From: Alphaproteobacteria bacterium UBA3612
GTDB taxonomy: Bacteria > Pseudomonadota > Alphaproteobacteria > Sphingomonadales > Sphingomonadaceae
Length of the DNA stretch: 64,000 bases
Direction: 5' to 3'
NCBI GenBank assembly: GCA_002375465.1
Contig: DFLT01000008.1
Coordinates: 62,001-126,000 of the forward strand
The notes under the pieces were generated by a model that did not search any database, was not told where the DNA came from, and worked only from the letters and a program-made list of their open reading frames with translations. Positions within the stretch are counted from its first letter, which is position 1, and every line of letters begins with the position of its first letter. Shown piece by piece: positions 8,437 through 16,150 of this stretch. The position numbers and the translations under genes were made by a program.

Positions 8437-9624
8437 ATGATTCGCCTGTTTGCCGCCACATCCATTCTCGCCCTGGTTGCCTGTAACGGGGCCGACGACG
8501 TGACGGCCCAGGAGAACACGGTGCCCGCCCCGGCGCCTGACGCCGCGCAGGAGGCAGGCACCGGCGAGATGCCGTTTACGAGCGAGGCACTGGGCCAGTT
8601 CGATGAGCCCTGGGCAATGACGTTCCTGCCCGATGGCCGACTGCTGGTGACGGAACAGGCGGGAGAGATGAAGACCGTTACCCTGTCCGACGGCGCGGAG
8701 CCGCAGGTGGCGGATGTGTCCGGCATTCCAGAGGTCGATTATGGCGGTCAGGGCGGGCTGGGCGATGTCGTCGCCCATCCCGATTTCGCCGATAACCGCA
8801 TGCTCTATATTTCCTTCGCCGAGGCCGGGCAGAACGATACGCGCGGCGCAGCGGTCGCGAGAGGCACGCTGAACTGTGCCGATGCGGGACCCTGCGCGCT
8901 GGAGGGCGCGGAGGTGATCTGGCGCCAGAGCGAAAAGGTCGAAGGGCGGGGGCATTTCGGCCACCGCATCGCCTTCGGCCCCGACGGCATGCTGTATATC
9001 AGTTCGGGCGAGCGGCAGAAATTCGACCCTGCGCAGGATATGAGCAACGATCTGGGTTCCATCGTGCGCCTGAACGCTGATGGCAGCGTGCCGTCGGACA
9101 ATCCCTTTGCGGATCGCGGCGGCGCGACGGCAAACATATGGAGTTATGGCCATCGCAATCCGCTGGGCATCGCCTTTGCACCCGATGGGACCCTGTGGGA
9201 ACATGAAATGGGTCCGAAGGGCGGCGATGAGCTGAACATCATCGTCAAGGGCGACAATTATGGCTATCCAGAGGTGTCGAACGGCATCCATTATGACGGT
9301 CGCAATATTCCCGATCACAGCGCGGGAGACGGATTCAACGCGCCGGAAGTATCGTGGACGCCTGTCATCTCCCCCGCCGGATTCGTCATCTACACCGGAG
9401 ACAAGTTTCCGGCCTGGCAGGGCACCGGCCTGATCGGCGGCCTGTCATCGCAGGCGATCATCCAGGTTTCGCTAGACGGCGAAAATGCCCGCGAAGTCGG
9501 GCGTTACGACATGGGAGAACGCATCCGCGAGATCGAACAGGGCCCGGACGGCTATGTCTATGTGCTGGAAGACATGGACGACGGTTCGGGCGGGAGGCTG
9601 TTGCGACTTACGCCGCGGGGGTGA
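8437..9624 (+). CDS. PQQ-dependent aldose sugar dehydrogenase-like lipoprotein
   Basis: Soluble-type glucose/sorbosone dehydrogenase family (YliI/Asd-like), six-bladed beta-propeller enzymes that oxidise aldoses with PQQ on the periplasmic side. The start ATG at 8437 has AAAGGAG upstream and yields a lipoprotein signal (MIRLFAATSILALVAC, lipobox LVAC, Cys16), so the protein is probably membrane-anchored. Propeller motifs include EPWAMTFLPDGRLLVTEQ, GGQGGLGDVVAHPDF, GHFGHRIAFGPDGMLYIS, YGHRNPLGIAFAPDG and EMGPKGGDELN. 395 residues, close to family length. Substrate unknown. It diverges from rimP. Confidence 0.9.
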   Translation: MIRLFAATSILALVACNGADDVTAQENTVPAPAPDAAQEAGTGEMPFTSEALGQFDEPWAMTFLPDGRLLVTEQAGEMKTVTLSDGAEPQVADVSGIPEVDYGGQGGLGDVVAHPDFADNRMLYISFAEAGQNDTRGAAVARGTLNCADAGPCALEGAEVIWRQSEKVEGRGHFGHRIAFGPDGMLYISSGERQKFDPAQDMSNDLGSIVRLNADGSVPSDNPFADRGGATANIWSYGHRNPLGIAFAPDGTLWEHEMGPKGGDELNIIVKGDNYGYPEVSNGIHYDGRNIPDHSAGDGFNAPEVSWTPVISPAGFVIYTGDKFPAWQGTGLIGGLSSQAIIQVSLDGENAREVGRYDMGERIREIEQGPDGYVYVLEDMDDGSGGRLLRLTPRG

Positions 9625-10021
9625 GGCCAACCAATTGATCTGACAGTCGGTAAGCGCTCATCCACTCACGTAAGCGCTTTGGCATTCGCGCCACGCTATA
9701 TCCACCTTTCTGCCAAGATGTGGTGTTCGTGTAGCCCATCTTTCCAGCCATGGTCACCAAATCTGCATGGGGAGCAAGATACCAATCTCCTCCTGCGCCG
9801 TCTGGGAACGCCATATAAATATCGCGAGCCAAATATTTTCGACCGATCGTCCAGCGTGATTTGAGCTGCACTCGAATGATGTGACTTGCATCTGTTCTGG
9901 TAGCCAGCAAGTCGATGCCGTCGTCATACACCGGTAAATATATCGACCAGCCTGAAGCCATCATCTTGGCAGTTAGGAAATGCCGGTTCATCTGCTCGGT
10001 AGCCTGTGCGCTGAGAGTCAC
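9608..10021 (-). CDS. small PD-(D/E)XK nuclease-like protein coupled to trmB
   Basis: 137 residues; GTG start at 10019-10021 overlaps the trmB stop (GTGA), so it is translated with trmB. The sequence has a predicted helix (LSAQATEQMNRHFLTAKMM), then strand-turn-strand DDGIDLLATR and IIRVQLKSR. An Asp in a hydrophobic strand followed by Q-x-K in the next is the arrangement of the PD-(D/E)XK nuclease core, as in archaeal Holliday-junction resolvase-like and group I intron-associated families. A basic C-terminal tail (RMPKRLREWMSAYR) could bind nucleic acid. Function is inference. Its stop overlaps the end of the sugar dehydrogenase gene on the other strand by 17 bp. Confidence 0.75.
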   Translation of the reverse strand: MTLSAQATEQMNRHFLTAKMMASGWSIYLPVYDDGIDLLATRTDASHIIRVQLKSRWTIGRKYLARDIYMAFPDGAGGDWYLAPHADLVTMAGKMGYTNTTSWQKGGYSVARMPKRLREWMSAYRLSDQLVGLTPAA

Positions 10022-10743
10022 TCGCGTACTTTCCGGTACTGAAAAAACCACAGTTCCCGGCCTTCGCGCAGGGCCTTTTCGGCGTAGCGGGTGAGCGGCC
10101 AGCCGGAGGGCGGGTTGCGGAAATCGCTGGCAGATTTTGCCATCCATTCGAAATCGCCGCCGGGGGCGATGCGCGGGGCCATCTGCATCATGGCCCAACG
10201 GCAATAGACCGGATGATCGGTGGCCATGCGAAAGACGCCGCCCGGACGCAGCTTTGCGGCGATCAGGTCCAGCGGGCCGGGGTTCATCATGCGGCGTTTT
10301 GAATGTCGCGCCTTTGGCCAGGGGTCGGGGTGCAGAAGGTACACCATGGCGAGTGTGCCATCCGGAACGCGCGCAAGCGCCTCCAGCGCGTCGCCGAGAT
10401 AAAGACGGATATTGCCGAGCCTCTGATCGCGCACATGCTGTAGCGCGCCGACCATACCGTTCACGAACGGTTCGGCGCCGATAAAGCCGTGATCGGGCAG
10501 CAGGTCGGCGCGATAGGCAAGGTGCTCGCCGGCGCCGAACCCAATCTCGAAATGCAGGGGCCGCTCGCGTCCGGGCGGATCGTCGAACAGTGTCTGCGAC
10601 GTAATCGGCCCCTCCGCCGGTACGGCGAGCGCCGGATAGACATGATCGAGCAACGCCTGCTGCGATGGACGCAGGCGATGCCCCTTGGACCGGCCGTAAA
10701 GCCGGTTGAGGGTGGTCGGATCGCCCTGTTTGTGCGCTGTCAT
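10018..10743 (-). CDS. trmB: tRNA (guanine-N7)-methyltransferase
   Basis: SAM-dependent enzyme making m7G46 in tRNA. 241 residues. The SAM-binding motif is FEIGFGAGEHLAYRA (about residues 65-79), followed by GAEPFVNGM, and the signature LHPDPWPKARHSKRR (about 137-151) with the catalytic/tRNA-binding residues; the end RYAEKALREGRELWFFQYRK is also typical. It is the first gene of a two-gene unit with the nuclease-like gene and faces the AT-rich 10.7-11.4 kb region. Confidence 0.96.
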   Translation of the reverse strand: MTAHKQGDPTTLNRLYGRSKGHRLRPSQQALLDHVYPALAVPAEGPITSQTLFDDPPGRERPLHFEIGFGAGEHLAYRADLLPDHGFIGAEPFVNGMVGALQHVRDQRLGNIRLYLGDALEALARVPDGTLAMVYLLHPDPWPKARHSKRRMMNPGPLDLIAAKLRPGGVFRMATDHPVYCRWAMMQMAPRIAPGGDFEWMAKSASDFRNPPSGWPLTRYAEKALREGRELWFFQYRKVRE

Positions 10744-10967
10744 GAAGACGGCGGCTTACCGAGCCTGCGCTGTCGCGCAACCAGCTTTGCATTGCGTCTG
10801 GCGGCAGCGGATCAAGAGAGGCGGAACATGCAGGGAGGGCAAGCTACCCCGGAAGGATAGCCAAGAGTTACCCGGCGATATGCGCGACAATAATATAGGC
10901 AAGAGGGGCAGGTTCGCAGGAATATCCATATCGACAGTGGTAATAACCATTTCAGACAAGACAAATA

Positions 10968-10991
10968 TTAACCATTTAAGACGGGATTAAC
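10968..10991. promoter_or_regulatory. candidate CtrA binding sites
   Basis: TTAA (10976-10979), 7 nt, then TTAAC (10987-10991) matches the alphaproteobacterial CtrA full-site pattern TTAA-N7-TTAAC exactly, and the half-site TTAACCAT overlaps it at 10968-10975. The sites are about 235 bp upstream of trmB and 380 bp upstream of the PEP-CTERM gene. In an AT-rich segment such words can arise by chance. Confidence 0.45.
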
Positions 10992-11315
10992 GAAGTACTA
11001 GATAACGGGAAAGCGCGGATAAGCCTATTTTGGTTATAATGACTGCTGCCATCTTTGCCAGGAATAGTATCCCAATATCGCAAGTGCGTCGAAAATTCTT
11101 ACACCCTAAGATTTTCATTGGCGGTCCCTGACTGGAAGCACCGGACGAGTTTGTAAATATCTGAAAATTATAGCCCTTATTTCAAGGAGCCTGAGGGGGT
11201 CCGCTGTTACCTGTGACGAAATGTCCGAGCCTTACGCGCGCCTAAGTGTCGATGGACTTTACAAATTAATGACATACTAAAGTGACCTGAGCTAAACCCC
11301 CTAGGGAAGACAGTG

Positions 11316-11332
11316 TTGGCACGCTCTATGCT
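11316..11332 (+). promoter_or_regulatory. sigma-54 (RpoN) promoter of the PEP-CTERM gene
   Basis: TTGGCACG, four bases, then ATGCT matches the consensus YTGGCACG-N4-TTGCW with one mismatch, and the GG and GC are 12 nt apart as needed for the -24/-12 elements. Transcription would start near 11343, 28 nt before the GTG start. PEP-CTERM genes are known to be controlled by the PrsK/PrsR two-component system with RpoN, so the match fits the gene it precedes. The TTTGTAAA/TTTACAAA words upstream are possible activator half-sites. Confidence 0.7.
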
Positions 11333-11370
11333 AGTGAAGGATCACCACACGAGTATAGGGAGAGAGTAAA

Positions 11371-12210
11371 GTGACCAACAGGATATCGACTATATTGATC
11401 GCCGTTAGCACCATCTCGGTGCCATCTACATCAGCAATGGCGGCATTTATGTCCACCAGTGCGGGATCGGATGTCGACATTAACTTGGCAGTCGGTCAAA
11501 TGATATTTGCCGATATTGGCCCATTCGTCTCTGCATCTGGTACAGCGCCACCGTCTTATGATGAGAGCCAAACGCTGGTAAATGTCGGCGCCGATGCCGA
11601 AGTCAGCGGGCTTGGTTTGCTGACAACGGGGCTGGATGTGTCGGCCGGTGCCACCACGGCAGCCGCCGAGGGCGCCGCGGCCGGAAGCGGCACCATGGCC
11701 ACCGGCTCCTCGGAGATTGCCGGGCTGAATTTCAGCTTTAGCCAGTCCTTGGCGGGAACGATCGGGACGACCTTATTGTCGTTCGACGCGGATGCGATCA
11801 CGTCGACGTCGTCTGCCTCCGCAGGCGGTGTGTCCGGGTCCAGCTTCATCGAAAATGCGTCGTTGGGAGGCACGCTGCTCGATACACTGTCCATCGACCT
11901 GGGCCTCTTCACGGCGGCCGGGCCGAACACCGTCCTGCTGGACCTGCTGGGTATTTCGATCATTCTGAACGAGCAGATCGAAACTGGTGACGGCGTTAAT
12001 ACCCTCGGTATCGAGACCAATGCCGTCCACGTGTCGCTAAGCGATTTCCTTCTCGGCACGCAATTGCTGACTGGCGATATCTATATCGGCCGTTCCAGCG
12101 CTTTCGTGGAATTGGGCGACGAGGTTGCCGAGGTGCCGGCCCCGGCGGCCATCGGCCTGCTTGGTCTTGGCCTGGCAGGACTGGCATTCGCGCGCCGCCG
12201 CCGCGCCTGA
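11371..12210 (+). CDS. PEP-CTERM sorting-domain surface protein
   Basis: Exported protein handled by exosortase in Gram-negative bacteria that make exopolysaccharide. GTG start preceded by GGGAGAGAG; residues 1-24 form a signal peptide ending near TSAMAA. The body is a low-complexity Ala/Gly/Ser/Thr-rich, cysteine-free domain, probably beta-rich. The C-terminus is a clear sorting signal: VPAPAAIGLLGLGLAGLAF, a hydrophobic helix, then RRRRA. 279 residues. No exosortase is in the window, so it must be encoded elsewhere. The middle resembles no domain I recognise; a structural or biofilm role is inference. Confidence 0.88.
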   Translation: MTNRISTILIAVSTISVPSTSAMAAFMSTSAGSDVDINLAVGQMIFADIGPFVSASGTAPPSYDESQTLVNVGADAEVSGLGLLTTGLDVSAGATTAAAEGAAAGSGTMATGSSEIAGLNFSFSQSLAGTIGTTLLSFDADAITSTSSASAGGVSGSSFIENASLGGTLLDTLSIDLGLFTAAGPNTVLLDLLGISIILNEQIETGDGVNTLGIETNAVHVSLSDFLLGTQLLTGDIYIGRSSAFVELGDEVAEVPAPAAIGLLGLGLAGLAFARRRRA

Positions 12211-12255
12211 CCACTACCTCAGGTGAGCGCGCGCCGCGTTTGTGTGGTGCGGCGT

Positions 12256-12305
12256 GCGCAGACAAAGCCCCGGAGTCCGAGCGGATTCCGGGGCTTTGTC
12301 TGCGC
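12256..12305. terminator. strong bidirectional terminator between PEP-CTERM gene and metK
   Basis: A perfect 19-bp inverted repeat (12256-12274 and 12287-12305) with a 12-nt loop. The inner part AAAGCCCCGGA/TCCGGGGCTTT gives a GC stem with A and T tracts on the two sides, so it can serve both converging genes: the PEP-CTERM gene ending at 12210 and metK ending at 12340. Confidence 0.85.
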
Positions 12306-12339
12306 GAAGGCCTCTGCCTTCTTGCGAGAACGGCGTTGT

Positions 12340-13551
12340 TTAGAATTCCTTCTTCAGCGTGTCGACCAGATCGGTGCGTTCCCACGGGAACAGGTCGCCC
12401 TCCGCATCGCGGCCGAAATGGCCATAGGCGGCGGTGGGGCGATAGATCGGCTTGTTGAGGCCAAGATGGGTGCGGATGCCCTTCGGCGTCAGTCTGACGA
12501 TCTCCGGCAGCAGCAGCTCCAGCTTCATCGGATCGACCTCGCCTGTGTCGTGCAGGTCGACATAGAGCGACAGCGGCTCCGCAACGCCAATGGCATAGGA
12601 AAGCTGGATCGTGCAGCGGCTGGCGATTCCCGCCGCGACGATGTTCTTAGCAAGGTAGCGCGTAACATAGGCGGCGGAGCGGTCGACCTTCGTCGGGTCC
12701 TTACCGGAAAAGGCGCCGCCGCCATGCGGCGCCGCACCGCCATAGGTATCGACGATGATCTTGCGCCCGGTCAGGCCGGCATCGCCGTCGGGGCCGCCGA
12801 TTTCGAACTTGCCGGTCGGGTTGATGTGCATGATCGTCGCGTCGGAGATGAAGTCCTCCGGCAGCACTTTCTTGAAAACGGAGCGGACATAATCTGCCAG
12901 CTCCGTTCCCTTGGCGCCTTCATGATAGCCGGGCGCATGCTGCGTCGAGACGACAAGCGCCGTGGCGGCGACTGGCTTTCTATCGACGTAGCGCAGCGTT
13001 ACCTGGCTTTTTGAATCGGGTTCCAGGAACGGGGCACGGCCGGAATGGCGATCGTCGGACATCGTCTTCAATATGCGGTGCGACCAGTCGAGAGTGGCCG
13101 GCATCAGCGCGTCGGTTTCATCGCAGGCATAGCCGAACATGATGCCCTGATCGCCCGCGCCCTCGTCCTTGTTGGAACCGTCAGAGCCGGCGTCCACGCC
13201 CTGCGCGATGTCACTGGATTGGCCATGGAGGTGATTGGTGAAGGCCGCCGTTTCCCAGTGAAACCCTTCCTGCTCATAACCGATCTTCTTTACGGCTTCG
13301 CGCGCGGCGGCCTCGATCTCGGCATTTGCCTCGTCGGTGATATTGTCATTGGCGTCGACCATACCCGGACAGCGGATCTCGCCACCCAGCGTGATCTGGT
13401 TGGTGGTCACAAGCGTTTCGCAGGCCACCCGTGCCTCGGGCGCCTTGCTGATCATCAAATCGACGATGGCGTCGGAAATCTGGTCCGACACCTTGTCGGG
13501 ATGTCCCTCGGAAACGCTCTCGCTGGTGAACAGATAGTCGTTGCGGGCCAT
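12340..13551 (-). CDS. metK: S-adenosylmethionine synthetase
   Basis: Makes SAM from methionine and ATP. Start MARNDYLFTSESVSEGHPDKVSD (ATG 13549-13551); the in-frame start 23 codons upstream is not conserved-looking. GHPDK is the ATP/methionine-binding motif, GDQGIMFGYA the substrate loop and GGGAFSGKDPTKVDRSAAY the phosphate-binding motif. 403 residues, slightly longer than the E. coli enzyme (384), which is usual for alphaproteobacteria. It lies 96 bp after lnt, with an AT-rich palindrome in the gap that may be an operator. Confidence 0.97.
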   Translation of the reverse strand: MARNDYLFTSESVSEGHPDKVSDQISDAIVDLMISKAPEARVACETLVTTNQITLGGEIRCPGMVDANDNITDEANAEIEAAAREAVKKIGYEQEGFHWETAAFTNHLHGQSSDIAQGVDAGSDGSNKDEGAGDQGIMFGYACDETDALMPATLDWSHRILKTMSDDRHSGRAPFLEPDSKSQVTLRYVDRKPVAATALVVSTQHAPGYHEGAKGTELADYVRSVFKKVLPEDFISDATIMHINPTGKFEIGGPDGDAGLTGRKIIVDTYGGAAPHGGGAFSGKDPTKVDRSAAYVTRYLAKNIVAAGIASRCTIQLSYAIGVAEPLSLYVDLHDTGEVDPMKLELLLPEIVRLTPKGIRTHLGLNKPIYRPTAAYGHFGRDAEGDLFPWERTDLVDTLKKEF

Positions 13552-13626
13552 GACAGGGGCTCTTTCGGTCGGGAAATAGGAATTTGGACCGGGTCTAACT
13601 GTCGCAAGGGTCGGGTGCAAGAGAGG

Positions 13627-13646
13627 ATATAAAGATATCCTTATAT
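13627..13646. promoter_or_regulatory. 20-bp AT-rich palindrome upstream of metK
   Basis: ATATAAAGATATCCTTATAT at 13627-13646 is a palindrome with 9 of 10 base pairs matching, centred on GATATC. It lies 75 bp upstream of the metK ATG, between lnt and metK. It looks like a homodimer operator. SAM-cycle genes of proteobacteria are known targets of ArsR-family regulators (SahR/SamR); assigning this site to one of them is inference. Confidence 0.55.
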
Positions 13647-13647
13647 G

Positions 13648-15216
13648 CTATGCCGCTTGTCGCTCCAACTGGCGAGGCGCCTTGCGGGCGTGCGACGAAA
13701 GCCAGAAGGCTGCCGCGATGAGGAAGAAGGCGATGCCCATGGGGAGCGGCGTGCCGACGCGCGAGAAAATGGTTGGCGCGCGCGGCTCCGGCAGCATGGC
13801 GATCACGCGGCCCTTCACATGGCGGCCAAGCGCCGCCGTCACGCGGCCCCAGGGATCGATCACCGCGCTGATCCCCGTCGGGGTGGAGCGGGCCATGGGC
13901 AGGCCCTGCTCAATGCTTCGCATGCGTGCCTGGGCCAAATGCATCTCCGCGCCCTCATTGGTGAACCAGGCATCGTTGGAGAGATTGAGAAGCCAGCGCG
14001 GCCGGGGCTGGGAGGAAGCCGCCTCAGGGTACACAACCTCGTAACAGATGAGCGCGCCTACATCGGGGTAGCCGGGCAGGGTGAGGGTACGGGGACCCGT
14101 GCCGGGAATGAAATCTATCGCCCCAGGCGCCAGGCGGGCGAGGCCGATCGCCTCCAGCAGCGGACGGGCCGGCAGATACTCGCCATAGGGAACCAAAACA
14201 GTCTTGTCATAGCGATCGCGAATGCCCCCCTCCGGCCCCAGAACGAACATGCTGTTATGGGCGGCGGTGGTGTAGCCCTCCTCGTTCCTCAGCGCCTTCA
14301 GCCCGCCCAGAATGAACATGTCGTTGGGGCCGACCAGATGCCGCGCCAGCCGCACGCGCATGCCCGGCAGCTCGTCGAGGACGTCCGGGATTGCCGCCTC
14401 TGGCCAGATGAGGAGGCGCGGGCTGTTCGACGGGGGCGGGGACAATGCAGAGTAGCGGCGGATGGCCCCCTCTATGGCGCCAGGGCCGTACTTCTCGTCC
14501 TGACCGATATTGGCCTGCACGATGTCGAGGCGGACATCCGTCAGGCGTGTCGGCTGTATGAAAGGAAGCGGCGCGACCATGCCCACCAGGATGGGGCAAA
14601 TCAGCAGCATCGCCATGCGTGTCCGCCGAAGGGCGAGAAGGGCGAGACCGTAGCAGGTCAGTGCAATCAGGCCAGAGAGGCCGAGTGTGCCGATGAGGGC
14701 CGAAAGCTGCGATAGCTCGCCCAGCGGAAGGGATACAACGCCGAGCGGGTTCCAGCCGAAACCGGAGAGAAGATAGCCGCGCAGCCATTCCGTCAGCATC
14801 CAGGCGCCGGCAAAGGCGAGCACGCGGGGACCGGGGCCCGTCTTGAAGCGGGAGGCGATGGCGGCGCTGACGCCCGGATAGCAGGCCATGATGGCGCTGA
14901 GCAGAAGGACGGCGAACCAGCCGAGCGCGGCGGGCATCTTTGCCTGGAAGTTGAAGGCCTCCGCGATCCAGAACTGCCCGACAAGGAAATTGCCGAGGCC
15001 CCACCACCAGCCAAGCGCGAAGGCATGTTTTCGGGTCGCGCCGCGTTCTACCGCCCGTTCGAGAAGGTAGAGCATCGCCGCCAGCGAAATCAGCATGGCG
15101 GGCGCTATGTTCCACGGGGCGAAGGCGAAACCGCCCAGCACACCCAGAACGAAGACGATGAGGAAGCCGATCGCGGGGCGCGGCGAGAGAAGCGAAGGAG
15201 AGGGGGGCGGTGACAT
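13648..15216 (-). CDS. lnt: apolipoprotein N-acyltransferase
   Basis: Inner-membrane enzyme adding the third acyl chain to lipoproteins. N-terminal half: about six membrane helices. C-terminal half: periplasmic nitrilase domain with the catalytic triad visible as Glu in IWPEAAIP, Lys in YDKTVLVPYGEYLP and Cys in GALICYEVVYPE, then NLSNDAWF. A last hydrophobic helix (GIAFFLIAAAFWL) near the end. 522 residues, normal. Start ATG at 15214-15216 follows AAGGGGCGGG. Confidence 0.96.
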   Translation of the reverse strand: MSPPPSPSLLSPRPAIGFLIVFVLGVLGGFAFAPWNIAPAMLISLAAMLYLLERAVERGATRKHAFALGWWWGLGNFLVGQFWIAEAFNFQAKMPAALGWFAVLLLSAIMACYPGVSAAIASRFKTGPGPRVLAFAGAWMLTEWLRGYLLSGFGWNPLGVVSLPLGELSQLSALIGTLGLSGLIALTCYGLALLALRRTRMAMLLICPILVGMVAPLPFIQPTRLTDVRLDIVQANIGQDEKYGPGAIEGAIRRYSALSPPPSNSPRLLIWPEAAIPDVLDELPGMRVRLARHLVGPNDMFILGGLKALRNEEGYTTAAHNSMFVLGPEGGIRDRYDKTVLVPYGEYLPARPLLEAIGLARLAPGAIDFIPGTGPRTLTLPGYPDVGALICYEVVYPEAASSQPRPRWLLNLSNDAWFTNEGAEMHLAQARMRSIEQGLPMARSTPTGISAVIDPWGRVTAALGRHVKGRVIAMLPEPRAPTIFSRVGTPLPMGIAFFLIAAAFWLSSHARKAPRQLERQAA

Positions 15217-15230
15217 CGTCCCGCCCCTTA

Positions 15231-15258
15231 CGTCATTCCCGCGCAGGCGGGAATGACG
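15231..15258. repeat. palindromic element between sucD and lnt
   Basis: Perfect 12-bp inverted repeat CGTCATTCCCGC / GCGGGAATGACG with a GCAG loop, 11 nt past the sucD stop. It has the same general form (GTCAT.CC.GC, 4-nt purine-rich loop, complement) as the two palindromes that frame the GIY-YIG gene at 17.4-17.7 kb, so it is likely a member of a dispersed REP-like family. It could also act as a transcript 3'-end hairpin for sucD. Confidence 0.6.
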
Positions 15259-15269
15259 TGGATGGCCAA

Positions 15270-16145
15270 TCAGCCCTCTAAAACCTTCTTCAGGGTGGTG
15301 CCGAGTTCCGAAGGGGAATCGACGACGGTGATGCCGGCATCCTGCATCGCCGCGATCTTTGATTCGGCGCCGCCCTTGCCGCCGGACACGATGGCGCCGG
15401 CATGGCCCATGGTACGACCCTTGGGAGCGGTGCGGCCGGCGATGAAGCCCACCATCGGCTTTTTCACCGGGTGGGATTTCAGGAATTCGGCGGCCTCTTC
15501 CTCGGCGCTGCCGCCGATTTCACCGATCATGATGATGGATTCGGTTTCGTCGTCGGCCAGGAACATTTCCAGGACGTCGATGAAGTTCGTGCCGTTGACG
15601 GGGTCGCCGCCAATGCCGACCGCCGTGGTCTGGCCAAGGCCGACTGCCGTCGTCTGCGCCACCGCCTCATAGGTCAGCGTGCCGGAACGGGACAGAACGC
15701 CCACGGAGCCATCCATGAAGATGTTGCCGGGCATGATGCCGATCTTGCATTCGCCGGGGGTTAGAACGCCGGGACAGTTCGGGCCGATCAGGCGCGATTT
15801 CGAACCGCACAGGGCGCGCTTCACCTTGACCATGTCGAGGACGGGGATGCCCTCGGTAATGGCGATGATCAGCGGCACTTCCGCCTCGATCGCCTCCATG
15901 ATGGAATCGGCGGCGAAGGGGGGCGGCACATAGACGACGCTGGCGTCGGCCTTCGTTTCCTTCATGGCCTCTTGCATGGTCGAAAAAACCGGCAGACCAA
16001 GATGTTCCTGGCCGCCCTTGCCGGGGACGACGCCGCCGACCATTTTCGTGCCATAGGCGATTGCTGCTTCGGTGTGGAAGGTGGCGGTATTGCCGGTCAG
16101 GCCCTGACAGAGAACCTTCGTGTCTTTGTTGATGAGAATGGACAT
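15270..16145 (-). CDS. sucD: succinate-CoA ligase, alpha subunit
   Basis: TCA-cycle enzyme subunit that binds CoA and carries the phosphohistidine. 291 residues. N-terminal CoA-binding fold (TKVLCQGLTGNTATFHTEAAIAYGTKMVGGV), active-site histidine in GHAGAIVSGGKGGAESK near residue 246, and IGPNCPGVLTPGECKIGIMP. It starts 5 bp after the sucC stop, forming mdh-(GIY-YIG)-sucC-sucD in one direction. Confidence 0.98.
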   Translation of the reverse strand: MSILINKDTKVLCQGLTGNTATFHTEAAIAYGTKMVGGVVPGKGGQEHLGLPVFSTMQEAMKETKADASVVYVPPPFAADSIMEAIEAEVPLIIAITEGIPVLDMVKVKRALCGSKSRLIGPNCPGVLTPGECKIGIMPGNIFMDGSVGVLSRSGTLTYEAVAQTTAVGLGQTTAVGIGGDPVNGTNFIDVLEMFLADDETESIIMIGEIGGSAEEEAAEFLKSHPVKKPMVGFIAGRTAPKGRTMGHAGAIVSGGKGGAESKIAAMQDAGITVVDSPSELGTTLKKVLEG

Positions 16146-16150
16146 GGGGT

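Larger units (their letters stand above)
10744..11370. other. AT-rich regulatory region between trmB and the PEP-CTERM gene
   Basis: 627 bp without a convincing gene. From about 10,880 to 11,280 it is clearly richer in A+T than the rest of the window, with many TTAA/TAAC words. It holds a CtrA-like site near 10.98 kb, an inverted pair TTTGTAAA (11150-11157) and TTTACAAA (11258-11265), and a sigma-54 promoter at 11316-11332. No tRNA or hairpin terminator was recognised in it. Confidence 0.6.

Noticed and set aside
10022..10792. N-terminal extension of the nuclease-like gene to 394 codons.
   Set aside because: The added part is an out-of-frame reading of trmB; only the part after the GTG at 10021 looks like a protein.
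13552..13647. SAM riboswitch upstream of metK.
   Set aside because: Only 96 bp, dominated by an AT palindrome; none of the SAM-II or SAM/SAH core elements could be seen.
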